64,000 nt of DNA from Mariprofundus micogutta (GTDB lineage: Bacteria; Pseudomonadota; Zetaproteobacteria; Mariprofundales; Mariprofundaceae), in assembly GCF_001895085.1 (NCBI RefSeq), contig NZ_BDFD01000013.1, positions 1 to 64,000 of the forward strand, given 5' to 3'. Made by a program: the position numbers and the translations under genes. Below, piece by piece: positions 40,814 to 50,655 of the stretch (position 1 is its first letter; each line of letters starts with the position of its first letter). Below the pieces are notes generated by a model. It was given only the letters and a program-made list of their open reading frames with translations, was not told the DNA's origin and did no database searches.

Positions 40814-40841
40814 CGCCTGTTTCATCCATTTAGAGGTCAGC

Positions 40842-40876
40842 TTCCCCAATAAAACTAAATTAATTCACAGGGGGAA
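40842..40876 (+). promoter_or_regulatory. Possible Shine-Dalgarno sequestering stem before czcC, copy A
   Basis: TTCCCC (40842-40847) can pair with GGGGAA (40871-40876), which is the ribosome binding site of czcC (GGGGGAAACT-GTG). The same pair, with the same spacing class, is kept in copy B although the loop sequence has changed. This suggests translational control. Confidence 0.45.
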
Positions 40877-40879
40877 ACT

Positions 40880-42118
40880 GTGCGAATACGAATATTAATG
40901 ATCGGGATGTTATTATGCATTCACCCATTCTATGCCCATGCAGTAACACTGAAGGCAGCTATGGATGCTGCTGTAGAACAACATCCAATGTTAACAATAT
41001 CTAAGATGCAGATTGACGGTGCTCAAGGTGAGCTTCAGGAACAAGGCTCTTATGCTTATAATCCTGAGCTGTCAGTTGAACCACAACGGCGTAAACTAAA
41101 CGGTGGTGGCTCATCGAATGATTATTATATCACGCTTTCTCAAGGTATTGAGTTAGGAGGCAAGTGGGGGTACCGCGAGCAATCCGCAGAGGCAGCTTTA
41201 GAAGCTACCAGGCTTGAATCTGGAATTAACCTTCAACGGGTTAAAGTGAATGTGGCTAGAGCGTTGGTCGCAGTCTATTTTTCCAAGCGGGAGCTATTGT
41301 GGCGAAACCAGCAGTCATTAACGCTAATGCAGTTGAATAAAGCTGTGCAAAGGCAGATGGATGTTGGGGAAGCCAGTCAGTTGGATGTAAATCTGGCCCA
41401 TGCCTCCCTGACTCAGGCTATCAATGCTGAAGCTCAAGCAAAACAACAGCATGCTATGAATGTATCCAGATATTTCCTGGCAGTTGGTAAAACCAGCGAG
41501 ATTAAAAATGTTGAACCGGAATTACCGAGATTGCTGGTTGGCTGGGGGCCGCAGTCTGATCCGGTAGAGATAGCTTTGAATTCACGCCTGGATATTGCTG
41601 CCAAACACAAACGTTTGGCCCAATATTCCGCGCAGGCTGATCTAGCGAAAGCGAACAAGGTTCCTGATCTGACTGTTGGTTTTACCACCGGCAGAGAAAC
41701 AGGTGACAGGCTCTATTCTCTCGGCTTCACGATGCCTATTCCTGTATTGAACAGTCACGATGGTGCATATCGGGCTGCATTGTCTCAGGAGTCTGTAAAG
41801 CGAACCGAATTGGCATGGCTGGAACAGCAAGTCAAACTTGAAGTGCAGGAAGCTGCATATAACCATGCTACAGCCATGCGTGCTGTGTTGAGCGTGAATA
41901 GAATTGAAACAGACACCCCAACCCCAGACAGCATCGATTTAGCCAAGGCTGCTTTCGATGCCGGCGAGTTGAATATCGAAGAGTTGGTCGTACACATCAA
42001 CCAGATACTTGAGTCACGTATCAATTCCGCAGCAATTCTAAAACAGGGCTGGTTAGCTCGTATTCGCCTGGCTGAAGTGCTGGGACACCCGGAATATATT
42101 CTCCAAGGAACCCAATAA
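40880..42118 (+). CDS. czcC: Outer-membrane factor of divalent-metal efflux (CzcC family), copy A
   Basis: The 412-residue TolC-type protein has a signal peptide (ends FYAHA, about 21) and two OEP helical repeats (VTLKAAMDAAVEQHPMLTIS, ITLSQGIELGGKWGYREQSAEAA, LGFTMPIPVLNSHDGAYRAAL). GTG 40880 follows GGGGGAAACT. Its stop overlaps the next ATG by one base. It forms the outer-membrane exit for CzcBA. Copy B at 50656 is closely similar along the whole length. Confidence 0.9.
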   Translation: MRIRILMIGMLLCIHPFYAHAVTLKAAMDAAVEQHPMLTISKMQIDGAQGELQEQGSYAYNPELSVEPQRRKLNGGGSSNDYYITLSQGIELGGKWGYREQSAEAALEATRLESGINLQRVKVNVARALVAVYFSKRELLWRNQQSLTLMQLNKAVQRQMDVGEASQLDVNLAHASLTQAINAEAQAKQQHAMNVSRYFLAVGKTSEIKNVEPELPRLLVGWGPQSDPVEIALNSRLDIAAKHKRLAQYSAQADLAKANKVPDLTVGFTTGRETGDRLYSLGFTMPIPVLNSHDGAYRAALSQESVKRTELAWLEQQVKLEVQEAAYNHATAMRAVLSVNRIETDTPTPDSIDLAKAAFDAGELNIEELVVHINQILESRINSAAILKQGWLARIRLAEVLGHPEYILQGTQ

Positions 42119-43428
42119 TGAAAACATTAATAGCGTTAATAACAACACTTGTATTATTTATGAGTGCTCCTGCGATTGCGGAAGATCATGGACATGAAGA
42201 GGCTAAACATGTTCATGAAAGCCATGCTGAACATAAAGAAGATGGCCATGAAGAAGGAGATGGTCATAAAGGAGATGATGACCACGAAGAGAAAGGCGGA
42301 GAACATGAAGACCACGGTGTTCATAAAGAGGAAGGCAGTGGCCACGGCGGCCATGGCACCCATGAGGAAGAGGGGGGGGCAATCAAGCTGACACCCGCAC
42401 AGATCAAGCAGGCGGGCATTGAATCTGAAATCATGAGACATCAACCTAGGTTGCAGGCTATGAGTGCGCCGGGCAGCGTGACTTTCAACAGATATAATCT
42501 GGCTGATATCACCACACTGGTAGATGGTGTCGTCCATGCTCGCCACGTACGTTTGGGTAATGAAGTCCAAAAAGGACAGAAGCTTGTAACGCTCACCAGT
42601 TCAGAGCTTGCACAGGCGGAAGCCGGATATCTTAGAGCCGAAGCGGAACACCGCAAAAGCAGGCTGGCTCTGAAACGGGTAGAAGGACTGGCGAAAGAGA
42701 AAATCGTTTCTCAGGCTCGCCTGCAACAGGCCCAGAGTAGTTATCAGGCCGCCCATGCAAACCTTGCTGCATCAAAAGCAACTCTCTCTTCTTACGGATT
42801 AAGCCGGAGAGAGATCGGTCGCCTGCTAAAAGCTACCCGCTACGGTCAGTTAACACTCTATGCACCCGCTGCAGGCACAGTAGTAGCAGATGCCTTTATA
42901 ATTGGACAGCACATCGCTGCTGGAACGCGCCTGATGCAGATTGTGGATGAATCTACAGTCTGGGTTGAAGTGAAACTGGCCCAATCACAGCTAACAGGAA
43001 TAAGCACAGGCCGCTCAGCTGTCGTATCCACAAAGAGTGGCAATAAACGTTACAAAGGAAAAGTAATAAATATTCATCACCAGCTTGATCAGATCACCCG
43101 TACTGTGGGTGTACGTCTGGAGGTGAAGAACCCTGAAGATGTGTTACACCCCGGCATGTTTGTACAGGCCGAGATTGAAGCAGGTAGTGGTGAAGAAGCA
43201 TTGCTATTGCCTGAGTCTGCCATTCAACGACAGGGCAATGAGTTGATTGTTTTTGTTGAAGAGGAGCCGGGCCATTTTGAGCGCCGCGAAGTGAAAGTTG
43301 GTAAGGCTGTCGTGGGTATGGTTATTGTCCTTGAAGGTCTGAAAGAAGGTGAATCCGTTGTCATAAATGGTTCCTTCGTTCTTGCTTCAGAGCTGGCAAA
43401 ATCCGGCTTTGAAACGCATAACCATTGA
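42118..43428 (+). CDS. czcB: Periplasmic adaptor of metal efflux (CzcB family), copy A, His-rich
   Basis: The 436-residue membrane-fusion protein has a signal peptide (ends APAIA, about 21). A roughly 60-residue His/Asp/Glu stretch (HGHEEAKHVHESHAEHKED...) is followed by the adaptor domains (SAPGSVTFNRYNLADITTLVDGVVHARHVRLG, coiled-coil hairpin, LYAPAAGTVV, LEVKNPEDVLHPGMFVQAEI). The His stretch resembles the metal-binding arms of CzcB/ZneB-type adaptors and fits Zn/Co/Cd. It is about 50 residues longer than copy B, the main difference between them. Confidence 0.9.
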   Translation: MKTLIALITTLVLFMSAPAIAEDHGHEEAKHVHESHAEHKEDGHEEGDGHKGDDDHEEKGGEHEDHGVHKEEGSGHGGHGTHEEEGGAIKLTPAQIKQAGIESEIMRHQPRLQAMSAPGSVTFNRYNLADITTLVDGVVHARHVRLGNEVQKGQKLVTLTSSELAQAEAGYLRAEAEHRKSRLALKRVEGLAKEKIVSQARLQQAQSSYQAAHANLAASKATLSSYGLSRREIGRLLKATRYGQLTLYAPAAGTVVADAFIIGQHIAAGTRLMQIVDESTVWVEVKLAQSQLTGISTGRSAVVSTKSGNKRYKGKVINIHHQLDQITRTVGVRLEVKNPEDVLHPGMFVQAEIEAGSGEEALLLPESAIQRQGNELIVFVEEEPGHFERREVKVGKAVVGMVIVLEGLKEGESVVINGSFVLASELAKSGFETHNH

Positions 43429-43439
43429 GGTGATGCTAT

Positions 43440-46400
43440 ATGTTCTCAAAACTCATTGATGCGGCGGTTAATAACCGCCTTCTGATTCTTTTGTTACTGC
43501 TGGGTTCGATGGCTTATGCACTGTTTGTTGTGCCTAAATTGAATCTCGATGCATTTCCCGATGTGACCAATGTGCAGGTGCAGATTAATACCGAAGCGCA
43601 AGGGTTAGCCTCGGAAGAGGTGGAGCAGTTGATCACCTATCCGATTGAGGCCGTGATGTATGCATTGCCGGATGTTGAAGAGGTTCGCTCGATTTCCAAA
43701 ACGGGACTTTCTGTGATTACTGTTGTGTTCAAGGAAGGGACAGATATTTATTTCGCCAGGCAGCTGGTGTTCCAGAAGTTGCAGGATGCCAGTCAGACTG
43801 TTCCAACATGGGCAGGTACACCTAAAATCGGGCCGAACACATCAGGTCTTGGGCAGGTGTTCCAGTATATCATCAAGTCGGCTCCGGAAGCAGGTTTTGA
43901 TGCACTGACACTAAGAGCACTGAATGACTGGGTAGTGAAGTTGATGCTGATGCCGGTAGAAGGTGTGACGGATATTCTCTCTTATGGCGGTGAAACGCGT
44001 CAGTACCAGGTGCAAGTGAACCCTCAACAACTGCTTTCCTACAACTTGCATGTAGATGATGTGGCAAAAGCCATTGAAGCTAATAATCGCAATGCCGGTG
44101 GCTGGTATCTGCCGCAGGGTGATGAGCAGTTGGTGATTCGCGGTGTTGGCTGGGTTCCCGGCGGTGAAGAAGGATTGAAGGCCATTGCGGCGATTCCGGT
44201 CAAAACCGTGGATGGTACTTCGATTCGCGTGTCAGACGTTGCGACTGTCGCGTTTGGCGGCGAGATTCGTCAGGGCGCAGTGACCATGACTGAACGAACT
44301 GAAGATGGAAAGATCACTTCGCTTGGTGAAGTCGTCGTAGGCATCACGCTTAAACGTTTTGGTGCCAACACCAAGAACACCATTGATGATGTTAAATCAA
44401 GACTGGAGATCGTGCAGAAAGCGCTTCCCAAAGGCGTGACCATTCAGCCTTTTTATGATCAGTCTGATTTGATTAACAAGGCAGTCTGGACAGTTGAAAA
44501 AGCACTGCTGGAAGCATTTATTCTAATCATCATCGTGCTGTTCCTGTTTCTGATGAACATGCGAGCAGCAACACTGGTGTTGCTATCTGTGCCGATTTCA
44601 ATTCTCGCGGCATTGGGCGTTATGCAACATTACGGTATTTCAGCCAACCTGATGAGTCTCGGTGGACTGGCGATTGCTATCGGTATGATGGTCGATGGTT
44701 CTGTGGTGATGGTGGAGAATATTTTCAAACACTTGGAGAAAGCTCGTGAAGGAGACCATGGCATTGCCCTGCTCATCACAGAGGCGGCAAAAGAAGTAGC
44801 GCGCCCGGTGCTGTTTGCCGTACTCATTATTCTGCTGGTGTTTACTCCGCTGTTTTCACTGGAAGGGGTTGAAGGCAAAATGTTTACGCCGATGGCGCTT
44901 TCCATCTGCTTTGCCATGTTTGCTTCTCTGCTGGTGGCCCTGTTTGTGATGCCTGTATTGGCAACTTATGCTTTCACCAAAGGCGTGGTTCACAAAGATA
45001 GTCCTGTGTTAGCACCGATTGCTCGTGCTTATCATGGCCTGCTTAAATCCGCTCTGAAGGCGCGCAAAGCAGTGGTTGGTGGTGCAGCTGCGGCTTTTGT
45101 ACTAACGATTGCCACAGTGCCATTCCTGGGTACTGAATTTGTGCCGGAACTGGAAGAAGGAACGCTGGCTATTCGCATCACTCTGGCACCATCCTCTTCA
45201 CTTGAATATGCCAAGGGTGTTGGTGAAAAGCTGGAGCGGGTACTGATCGAGAAATTTCCGGAGATTACTTATGTCTCGGCTAGAACAGGTCGTGCAGAGA
45301 TTGGTGGAGATCCGGAGCCTGTATCCAATGTGGAGCTATTTATAGGTTTAAAACCTGTTTCCGAATGGACAAGTGCAAGCGACAGAAAAGAGCTACAAAA
45401 TCTAATGCGTGAAGAGATGGAGGTTGTACCCGGAATTCTGATCTCGTTCACCCAACCGATTGCGATGCGGGTTGATGAACTGTTGTCGGGTGTGAAGGCG
45501 GCTCTTGCGATTAAACTGTTCGGGCCTGATCTGAAAGTGCTTGCGGAAATGGGTAAGAAAATTGAAACAGTAGCGAAAAGTACTGAAGGCACGCGAGATG
45601 TTGAGATGGAACAGATTGAGGGTGAAGCTCAGTTAGTAGTTCGTCCTGATCGCAGCAAGCTGGATCGTTATGGCATCCCTGTGGATGATGTGATGAGTCT
45701 GGTTGCGGATGCTATTGGCGGTGCATCTGCTGGACAGGTAATTCAGGGCAATGAACGTTATGATATTTATGTCCGACTGGCTAAAGATTACCGTCACAAT
45801 ACTGAATCGATTGGCAGCCTGATCTTACAATCGCCAGGCGGTGCATGGGTGCGCCTTGAAGATGTGGCCACTATTGGGGTGGAGCAAGGCCCTCCTATGA
45901 TCAAACGTGATGATGTGCAGCGCCGCGTCGTGATTCAAAGTAATGTTGAAGGGCGTGACATGGGTAGTCTTGTAGCTGAACTGGATCAGCGCATTCAGAA
46001 TGAAGTCGATCTTCCTCCAGGTTATACCGTGGTGTTTGGCGGTCAGTTTGAGAATCAGCAACGAGCGCAAGCTAAGTTGATGGTGGTTGTACCATTATCA
46101 CTGCTCATGATCTTTCTGCTTCTCTATTTTGCATTTCACTCTGTAGGTCAGGCCGCACTCATCATGCTCAATGTGCCAATGGCATTGATTGGCGGCATTC
46201 TCGCTTTGCTTATTTCGGGACAATATCTCTCTGTCCCGTCCAGTATCGGTTTTATCGCACTGTTCGGCGTAGCTGTGCTTAATGGCGTGGTGCTGGTCGA
46301 TGCAATCAATCGTCATCTTGATGAACATGAATTGGGTGATGCGATTCGACATGGTGCTGAGAGTCGTTTAAGACCAGTGCTGATGACTGCCATGATTGCG

Positions 46401-46571
46401 GCACTTGGGCTGATCCCTTTACTGCTGGCTACTGGTATTGGCTCTGAGATCCAGAGGCCATTAGCAACAGTAGTTGTCGGTGGCCTTGTCTCTTCCACAC
46501 TATTAACACTGTTTGTTCTACCGTGCCTGTATGAACGATTTAGCAAGAGCCATATCAAGGAAGGAAAGTAG
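43440..46571 (+). CDS. czcA: RND heavy-metal efflux pump (CzcA family), copy A
   Basis: The 1043-residue inner-membrane proton antiporter has 12 TM segments. TM4 reads DGSVVMVENIFKHLE. At the positions of the CusA copper-ladder methionines it has non-Met residues: EPVSNVELFIG and MRVDELLSGVKAALAIKL. So it is a divalent-cation HME pump (Zn/Co/Cd/Ni) rather than Cu/Ag. GGTGATGCTAT precedes ATG 43440. It is nearly the same as the copy B pump over its full length. A small lipoprotein gene follows two bases later. Confidence 0.93.
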   Translation: MFSKLIDAAVNNRLLILLLLLGSMAYALFVVPKLNLDAFPDVTNVQVQINTEAQGLASEEVEQLITYPIEAVMYALPDVEEVRSISKTGLSVITVVFKEGTDIYFARQLVFQKLQDASQTVPTWAGTPKIGPNTSGLGQVFQYIIKSAPEAGFDALTLRALNDWVVKLMLMPVEGVTDILSYGGETRQYQVQVNPQQLLSYNLHVDDVAKAIEANNRNAGGWYLPQGDEQLVIRGVGWVPGGEEGLKAIAAIPVKTVDGTSIRVSDVATVAFGGEIRQGAVTMTERTEDGKITSLGEVVVGITLKRFGANTKNTIDDVKSRLEIVQKALPKGVTIQPFYDQSDLINKAVWTVEKALLEAFILIIIVLFLFLMNMRAATLVLLSVPISILAALGVMQHYGISANLMSLGGLAIAIGMMVDGSVVMVENIFKHLEKAREGDHGIALLITEAAKEVARPVLFAVLIILLVFTPLFSLEGVEGKMFTPMALSICFAMFASLLVALFVMPVLATYAFTKGVVHKDSPVLAPIARAYHGLLKSALKARKAVVGGAAAAFVLTIATVPFLGTEFVPELEEGTLAIRITLAPSSSLEYAKGVGEKLERVLIEKFPEITYVSARTGRAEIGGDPEPVSNVELFIGLKPVSEWTSASDRKELQNLMREEMEVVPGILISFTQPIAMRVDELLSGVKAALAIKLFGPDLKVLAEMGKKIETVAKSTEGTRDVEMEQIEGEAQLVVRPDRSKLDRYGIPVDDVMSLVADAIGGASAGQVIQGNERYDIYVRLAKDYRHNTESIGSLILQSPGGAWVRLEDVATIGVEQGPPMIKRDDVQRRVVIQSNVEGRDMGSLVAELDQRIQNEVDLPPGYTVVFGGQFENQQRAQAKLMVVVPLSLLMIFLLLYFAFHSVGQAALIMLNVPMALIGGILALLISGQYLSVPSSIGFIALFGVAVLNGVVLVDAINRHLDEHELGDAIRHGAESRLRPVLMTAMIAALGLIPLLLATGIGSEIQRPLATVVVGGLVSSTLLTLFVLPCLYERFSKSHIKEGK

Positions 46572-46572
46572 T

Positions 46573-46737
46573 ATGATACGCAGTGCTATTTTTGGAATCA
46601 TTGTATTGGTTGGCATTTCATTCGGGCTTACTGGATGTGGGGAGTGGAAGCCACTGGGGCATAGTGTTGGTAAACACAGCCAACATCATCATGGATCGGG
46701 GGCAAGAGAACACAAGAAAGAGCACCCGGATGACTAA
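46573..46737 (+). CDS. Small His-rich lipoprotein after czcA, copy A
   Basis: The 54-residue protein has a lipoprotein signal ending GLTGC (about residue 21) and a mature part rich in His and Lys (GEWKPLGHSVGKHSQHHHGSG). AAGGAAAG just before ATG 46573 is its ribosome binding site. Copy B (56195) is almost identical. A shorter lipoprotein with the same plan follows the cus operon (18663). Its place after the pump suggests an accessory metal-binding role. Confidence 0.75.
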   Translation: MIRSAIFGIIVLVGISFGLTGCGEWKPLGHSVGKHSQHHHGSGAREHKKEHPDD

Positions 46738-46844
46738 CAGAAGGTCTGGTGGTGGAGGGTTGCTTCTGTCGGAGCAGCTCTCCACCAGCTTTGAACTGGT
46801 TTCTTTTTTAAAGAGTAGCGGCAAATGCAAACAGGAGTGCATTC

Positions 46845-47771
46845 GTGGGGCATAAGCATCATTCTCACGATGATCCATCTAAAATGGGAGAGCGACGACT
46901 CTTATTGGCCGTAGGGGTAAACGTTCTGCTCACCCTGGTACAGGTTGTTGGGGGAATTGTCTCCGGCAGCCTTTCTCTAATGGCGGATGCGCTACATAAC
47001 TTCAGCGACGCAGCATCGCTTTTAATCGCTCTGGTAGCGATAAGAGTTGGAAGAAACCCACCAGATCAGTTCAAAACGTTTGGATATAAACGTGCAGAAA
47101 CAATTGCTGCACTTATTAACCTGACCACATTAATCATGATAGGTTTGTACCTTTGTTACGAGGCAATCATGCGTTTTATCACGCCTGAGCCTATTACGGG
47201 TTGGACTGTGATCATGGTTGCAGCAGTGGCACTGATTGTTGATGTGGTTACTGCTCTACTTACATATTCGCAATCCAAGAATAGTATGAATATCAAAGCA
47301 GCCTTCTTGCATAATGTAACGGATGCGCTTGCTTCAGTTGGAGTGATACTAGCCGGGACGTTCATTTTGTTGTTTAACTGGCTATGGACAGATGCTGCGG
47401 TGACATTACTTATCTCTGGATATGTTCTGTATTATGGCTTTAAGGAAATACCGAAAGTCATTCACCTGCTCATGGAAGGAACACCGGAAGGTATAAAGAT
47501 CGATATGGTGATATCTGCCATGGAAGAGATTGAAGGCGTAGTAAATATCCACCATGTTCATGTTTGGCAATTAGATGAGCATCGTAATGCTCTGGAAGCT
47601 CATGTGCTTATATCGAGCGTTGCCAGTATAGAGAATGTCAAAGCAGCACTGAAAGGCATGCTCCATAGTTATGCCATTACCCATTCAACTCTAGAGTTTG
47701 AATTTAGTGAGTGTGAAAAAAGTGATGATTGTTCACCCTGTGTAAATGGCAACAGGAGTTGTCAAGATTAG
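46845..47771 (+). CDS. czcD: CDF zinc/cation exporter (CzcD/ZitB-like)
   Basis: The 308-residue CDF protein has six TM segments and both HxxxD metal sites: ADALHNFSDAAS in TM2 and AFLHNVTDALAS in TM5, typical of Zn/Cd/Co exporters of the CzcD type. It has a His-containing N-terminus (GHKHHSHDD), a cytoplasmic C-terminal domain (VVNIHHVHVWQLDEHRNALEAHVLI) and a cysteine-rich end (CEKSDDCSPCVNGNRSC). GTG 46845 has AGGAG upstream. It exports metal from cytosol to periplasm, feeding the Czc pump. Confidence 0.92.
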   Translation: MGHKHHSHDDPSKMGERRLLLAVGVNVLLTLVQVVGGIVSGSLSLMADALHNFSDAASLLIALVAIRVGRNPPDQFKTFGYKRAETIAALINLTTLIMIGLYLCYEAIMRFITPEPITGWTVIMVAAVALIVDVVTALLTYSQSKNSMNIKAAFLHNVTDALASVGVILAGTFILLFNWLWTDAAVTLLISGYVLYYGFKEIPKVIHLLMEGTPEGIKIDMVISAMEEIEGVVNIHHVHVWQLDEHRNALEAHVLISSVASIENVKAALKGMLHSYAITHSTLEFEFSECEKSDDCSPCVNGNRSCQD

Positions 47772-49012
47772 AGGGCGATTTCAAAGCGTAGAAGTCCAAC
47801 CTTTATTGTAGCGTTAGCAGGGTCTCCTCCAGGATTCTGAATGAACTGAAAGGAAGGCTGAATTACCAACCAAGGCGAAAGGACTGCTCGGTATGTGAAT
47901 TCGTACACTGTTTCATTTCCAATATGGGTGTTAGCTCTAATATATGCGATACCAAAATCATCTTCATCGCGTGTGGGAATAAGACCATGCATATGCAGGC
48001 CGAATTGAAGATTACTGATGATTTCATTTCTATTTGAAGGAACAGCACCCCAGCGGACGAAAGCACCAATATCACCATGTTCCCCTATATCAAAAAGTTT
48101 TTGATCAACAATACCGAAATAGCCGTAATCACCACTGAAGTTATTGCCATTGAAAGTGATGTTAGCTGTGTGCATCCAGTAACCAGCTTTATATGTACCC
48201 ATTTCAGTGCTAATCCCACTCTCAATGATATACATTTTTCCTTCACTAGATTTCAGTGAACGAGTTGCCGGATCACCATCATATGCTGCTGTCTGAATAT
48301 ACCAGTTATCAGTAGGGGAAAAATGAAGGCGTACTGCCAACCCTGTTTTTGCAAAGATTGAGACGGGCACATTACCTGACATTTCGGCCCCAACTCCAGG
48401 CGATGAGTTAAGAAACAGACTGCTGTATTCTGAGATATAAAACTCTGAGTTTAGATCATGAAAGCCAAATAGAACCGAAGTAAAGTCAGAAAACTCCTGT
48501 TCATACCATAACTCATAGAGAAGGAACGTGTTAGGAGCTTCAATATTACTAGCCGTTTGTAAGTCGCCAATCACACCTTCTGATGGGTTTCTACCGCTAT
48601 TAGCTAGGCCATAAATGAAAAAAGTGCCTCCTGGCCAGAGGTCAGCTTTTTCTGTATCAATGGTTAATGTTAAATCGATATTATCAAGATAGATGCTGTC
48701 TTTTTGGTTACTGATTAGGCCGGGGTCAAAGTTTGATGCAATTTCTCCAGTATAAGTGGCTTCAAAACTAACACCATTTTTTTTCAGCAAATCTCGAACA
48801 CCGCCCCAGTTGCCAGTAAGTCCCGGTGAATCGATATCATCATTGTGCCCATGAATTGAGGCCTCCCTTTCAGAAGTACTTGGATGCCCAAGGAATCCAG
48901 AATCATCAGCAACTGTAGGGATGGGTAACGCCAACAATCCCATGGAGAGTATAATCACTTTGAATAATGATGATTTCACCTTATTTGCCTCAATGCATGA
49001 AACCTCACTCAT
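47768..49012 (-). CDS. OprB-type carbohydrate-selective porin
   Basis: The 414-residue protein has a signal peptide (about 15-36), the OprB hallmark LTGNWGGVRDLLKKNGVSFEATYTGE and a beta-barrel body. It ends in Leu (LLRFEIAL), preceded by aromatic and hydrophobic strands. OprB porins pass sugars across the outer membrane. Its place inside the metal island, opposite in strand and overlapping the CDF stop by 4 bases, is unexplained. It may have lost or changed its sugar role. Confidence 0.85.
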   Translation of the reverse strand: MSEVSCIEANKVKSSLFKVIILSMGLLALPIPTVADDSGFLGHPSTSEREASIHGHNDDIDSPGLTGNWGGVRDLLKKNGVSFEATYTGEIASNFDPGLISNQKDSIYLDNIDLTLTIDTEKADLWPGGTFFIYGLANSGRNPSEGVIGDLQTASNIEAPNTFLLYELWYEQEFSDFTSVLFGFHDLNSEFYISEYSSLFLNSSPGVGAEMSGNVPVSIFAKTGLAVRLHFSPTDNWYIQTAAYDGDPATRSLKSSEGKMYIIESGISTEMGTYKAGYWMHTANITFNGNNFSGDYGYFGIVDQKLFDIGEHGDIGAFVRWGAVPSNRNEIISNLQFGLHMHGLIPTRDEDDFGIAYIRANTHIGNETVYEFTYRAVLSPWLVIQPSFQFIQNPGGDPANATIKVGLLRFEIAL

Positions 49013-49232
49013 TTTTATCTAATCACCCAAGCCAATGATATTAATAGCGCTAGGATTGAAGTCACTAATAGCTACACCTAGAAAGGAGTATGCCAAATTT
49101 AGGAAACTTCTTCGCCGCTAAACTTTCAGTTCCTTAAGTTTGTTGTAGATATAGATGAAGTGATCAATTATGGCTAGTTTTTCTTTGAGATTAACGTCTC
49201 GTTCGGCCACAGGTAAACTTTCAGGGGATGAT

Positions 49233-49853
49233 ATGACCACACCAAATCAACATTGGAACAAGATATTCTCCAGCAAAACCGACCCGGATCTTGGTTGGTA
49301 TGAGGGTGATGCCTCGCAGACGTTAAAATTTCTCGACCTTATTCCGCTGGGCGAGGCTGTTACTATTTTTCTCCCCGGTGCGGGAACATCCGTGCTTGTC
49401 GATGAACTTCTGGCTAGAGGACATAAACTCATTCTAAATGACATCAGTGATGAAGCCCTCAATAAGCTGAAAAGCAGGATAGGCATGAATGACAGAATAA
49501 TATGGCTTCACCATGACATATCTAAGCCTTTGTCTGATGACCTTCCCCAAGCCGATATCTGGATCGATCGGGCTGTTCTTCATTTTTTGCTGGAAGAAAC
49601 TGCCATTCAAGGATACTTCGCTAATTTACATTCAGCGATACACAAAGGAGGGTATGCATTGCTAGCAGAGTTTTCGACCTCGGGTGCCCCTAAGTGTGCA
49701 GGTCTTGAACTCCATCTCTACTCAGTCGAAGAAATGGCAGAGCGCATGGGTGTAGAATTTAAACTCGTTACACATGAAAATTTCACATTCATCAATCCAT
49801 TTGGTGACCCTCGCCCCTATATCTATGCGCTTTTCAGAAAATATGATGGCTAG
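49233..49853 (+). CDS. Class I SAM-dependent methyltransferase (TPMT-like)
   Basis: The 206-residue protein starts HWNKIFSSKTDPDLGWYEGD, typical of thiopurine-methyltransferase-like enzymes (W..Y....LGWYE). The SAM motif is FLPGAGTSVLVDELLARGH, then LNDIS, and WIDRAVLHFL. Relatives methylate sulfur, selenium or tellurium compounds, which would fit the metal context, but the substrate is not proven. ATG 49233 follows GGGGATGAT. A degenerate FTR1 fragment begins right after its stop. Confidence 0.8.
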   Translation: MTTPNQHWNKIFSSKTDPDLGWYEGDASQTLKFLDLIPLGEAVTIFLPGAGTSVLVDELLARGHKLILNDISDEALNKLKSRIGMNDRIIWLHHDISKPLSDDLPQADIWIDRAVLHFLLEETAIQGYFANLHSAIHKGGYALLAEFSTSGAPKCAGLELHLYSVEEMAERMGVEFKLVTHENFTFINPFGDPRPYIYALFRKYDG

Positions 49854-50099
49854 CTTGATGTTGCTGGCTGTTGGCATGGCATTACAAGCAACCTAGAGCC
49901 TGGTCGCAATCGAATGCCTACCACCTCTTGTGTATCCATTTTGGGCTATTCATCACTGCTATCATCAAGCAGCGTACTTGGTGAATTACTGCATGTGCTG
50001 ATGGGCTATGATGATCAGCCCAGTGCCATGCAAGCGATAGTGATTTCTATATCACTTACAATTATGGTGATACTTTATTATCGCCTACAGCGGACGTGA
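49854..50099 (+). pseudogene. Decayed 3' fragment of an FTR1 iron permease gene
   Basis: This stretch aligns base by base with the 3' end of the intact FTR1 gene (about 56930-57178). Examples are ATGGCAT(C/T)ACAAGCAACCT, CCACCTCTTGTG.ATCCATT and CATCAAGCAG, and translated GELLHVLMGYDDQPSAMQAIV against GELLHVLVGYDDQPSALQVIV. The rest of the gene is missing, and a stop (TAG) replaces a Trp codon. It shows that copy A once also carried FTR1 downstream, so the duplication included it. Confidence 0.85.
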
Positions 50100-50224
50100 A
50101 AACCATTCTCATTGCCGCTAAAGGAATTTTAATACCTCTCAGAGTAGCCACCACATAACTACATTTATTACGAATTGATTATATGTAATTGCCATTGCAC
50201 AGTTCTGAATCTAGCATTGCTGAC

Positions 50225-50536
50225 ATGCGTTATTTGGCTTGGATTGCCGTTTTTTCTCTTCAAATGGGTATTTTTATCTGTGGATCTGGTGTTGGCGAAT
50301 GCTATGCATCAGATACCCCTGCTCATATTGAAGCATCGAAATCAAATCCAAATCAAGATGGCGCCCCAATTGATCAGATATGTTCTGCACAATGTGCGCA
50401 TATCTTTATGGGCCAGCTTAGTAATAATCAAATTCAACCAGAAATTTATGTTGAACCGGTCAATCTTTTGGCCTCATTAAATCTTCCTGAGATTTTCAAC
50501 TTAATCGAACAACCTCCCAAGTTTTTGCACAGCTGA
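50225..50536 (+). CDS. CzcI-like periplasmic protein, module copy B
   Basis: The 103-residue protein has a signal peptide (MRYLAWIAVFSLQMGIFICG) and ends NLIEQPPKFLHS, like copy A (SLIEHPPKLQYC). The His-rich stretch of copy A is replaced by a polar region with a CSAQCAH element. It precedes czcC by 119 bases, as in copy A. The start is ATG 50225 by analogy with copy A. The ribosome binding site is weak. It is probably a regulatory or metal-binding accessory of the Czc pump. Confidence 0.6.
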   Translation: MRYLAWIAVFSLQMGIFICGSGVGECYASDTPAHIEASKSNPNQDGAPIDQICSAQCAHIFMGQLSNNQIQPEIYVEPVNLLASLNLPEIFNLIEQPPKFLHS

Positions 50537-50559
50537 TTTTTTAATAACTGAATAGCCAA

Positions 50560-50581
50560 CCTGATATTTTGTAATATCAGG
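50560..50581 (+). repeat. Hairpin between czcI-like and czcC, copy B
   Basis: CCTGATATT-TTGT-AATATCAGG is a perfect 9-bp stem with a 4-base loop, 23 bases after the stop of the czcI-like gene. Copy A has a different hairpin in the same place, so the structure rather than the sequence is kept. Confidence 0.55.
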
Positions 50582-50615
50582 CCGCCATTGAGCAATTTTA
50601 TTTAGAAAAATCAGC

Positions 50616-50652
50616 TTCCCCGTAGTTTATTAATTCTATTTCACAGGGGGAA
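50616..50652 (+). promoter_or_regulatory. Possible Shine-Dalgarno sequestering stem before czcC, copy B
   Basis: TTCCCC (50616-50621) can pair with GGGGAA (50647-50652), part of the ribosome binding site GGGGGAAACT of czcC. The pair is conserved with copy A while the loop differs. Confidence 0.45.
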
Positions 50653-50655
50653 ACT

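Noticed and set aside
42180-42390. Simple-sequence repeat inside czcB copy A
   Set aside because: The repeated CAT/GAA-rich pattern is explained by the His/Glu-rich coding sequence of the adaptor's metal-binding arm, not by a separate DNA repeat.
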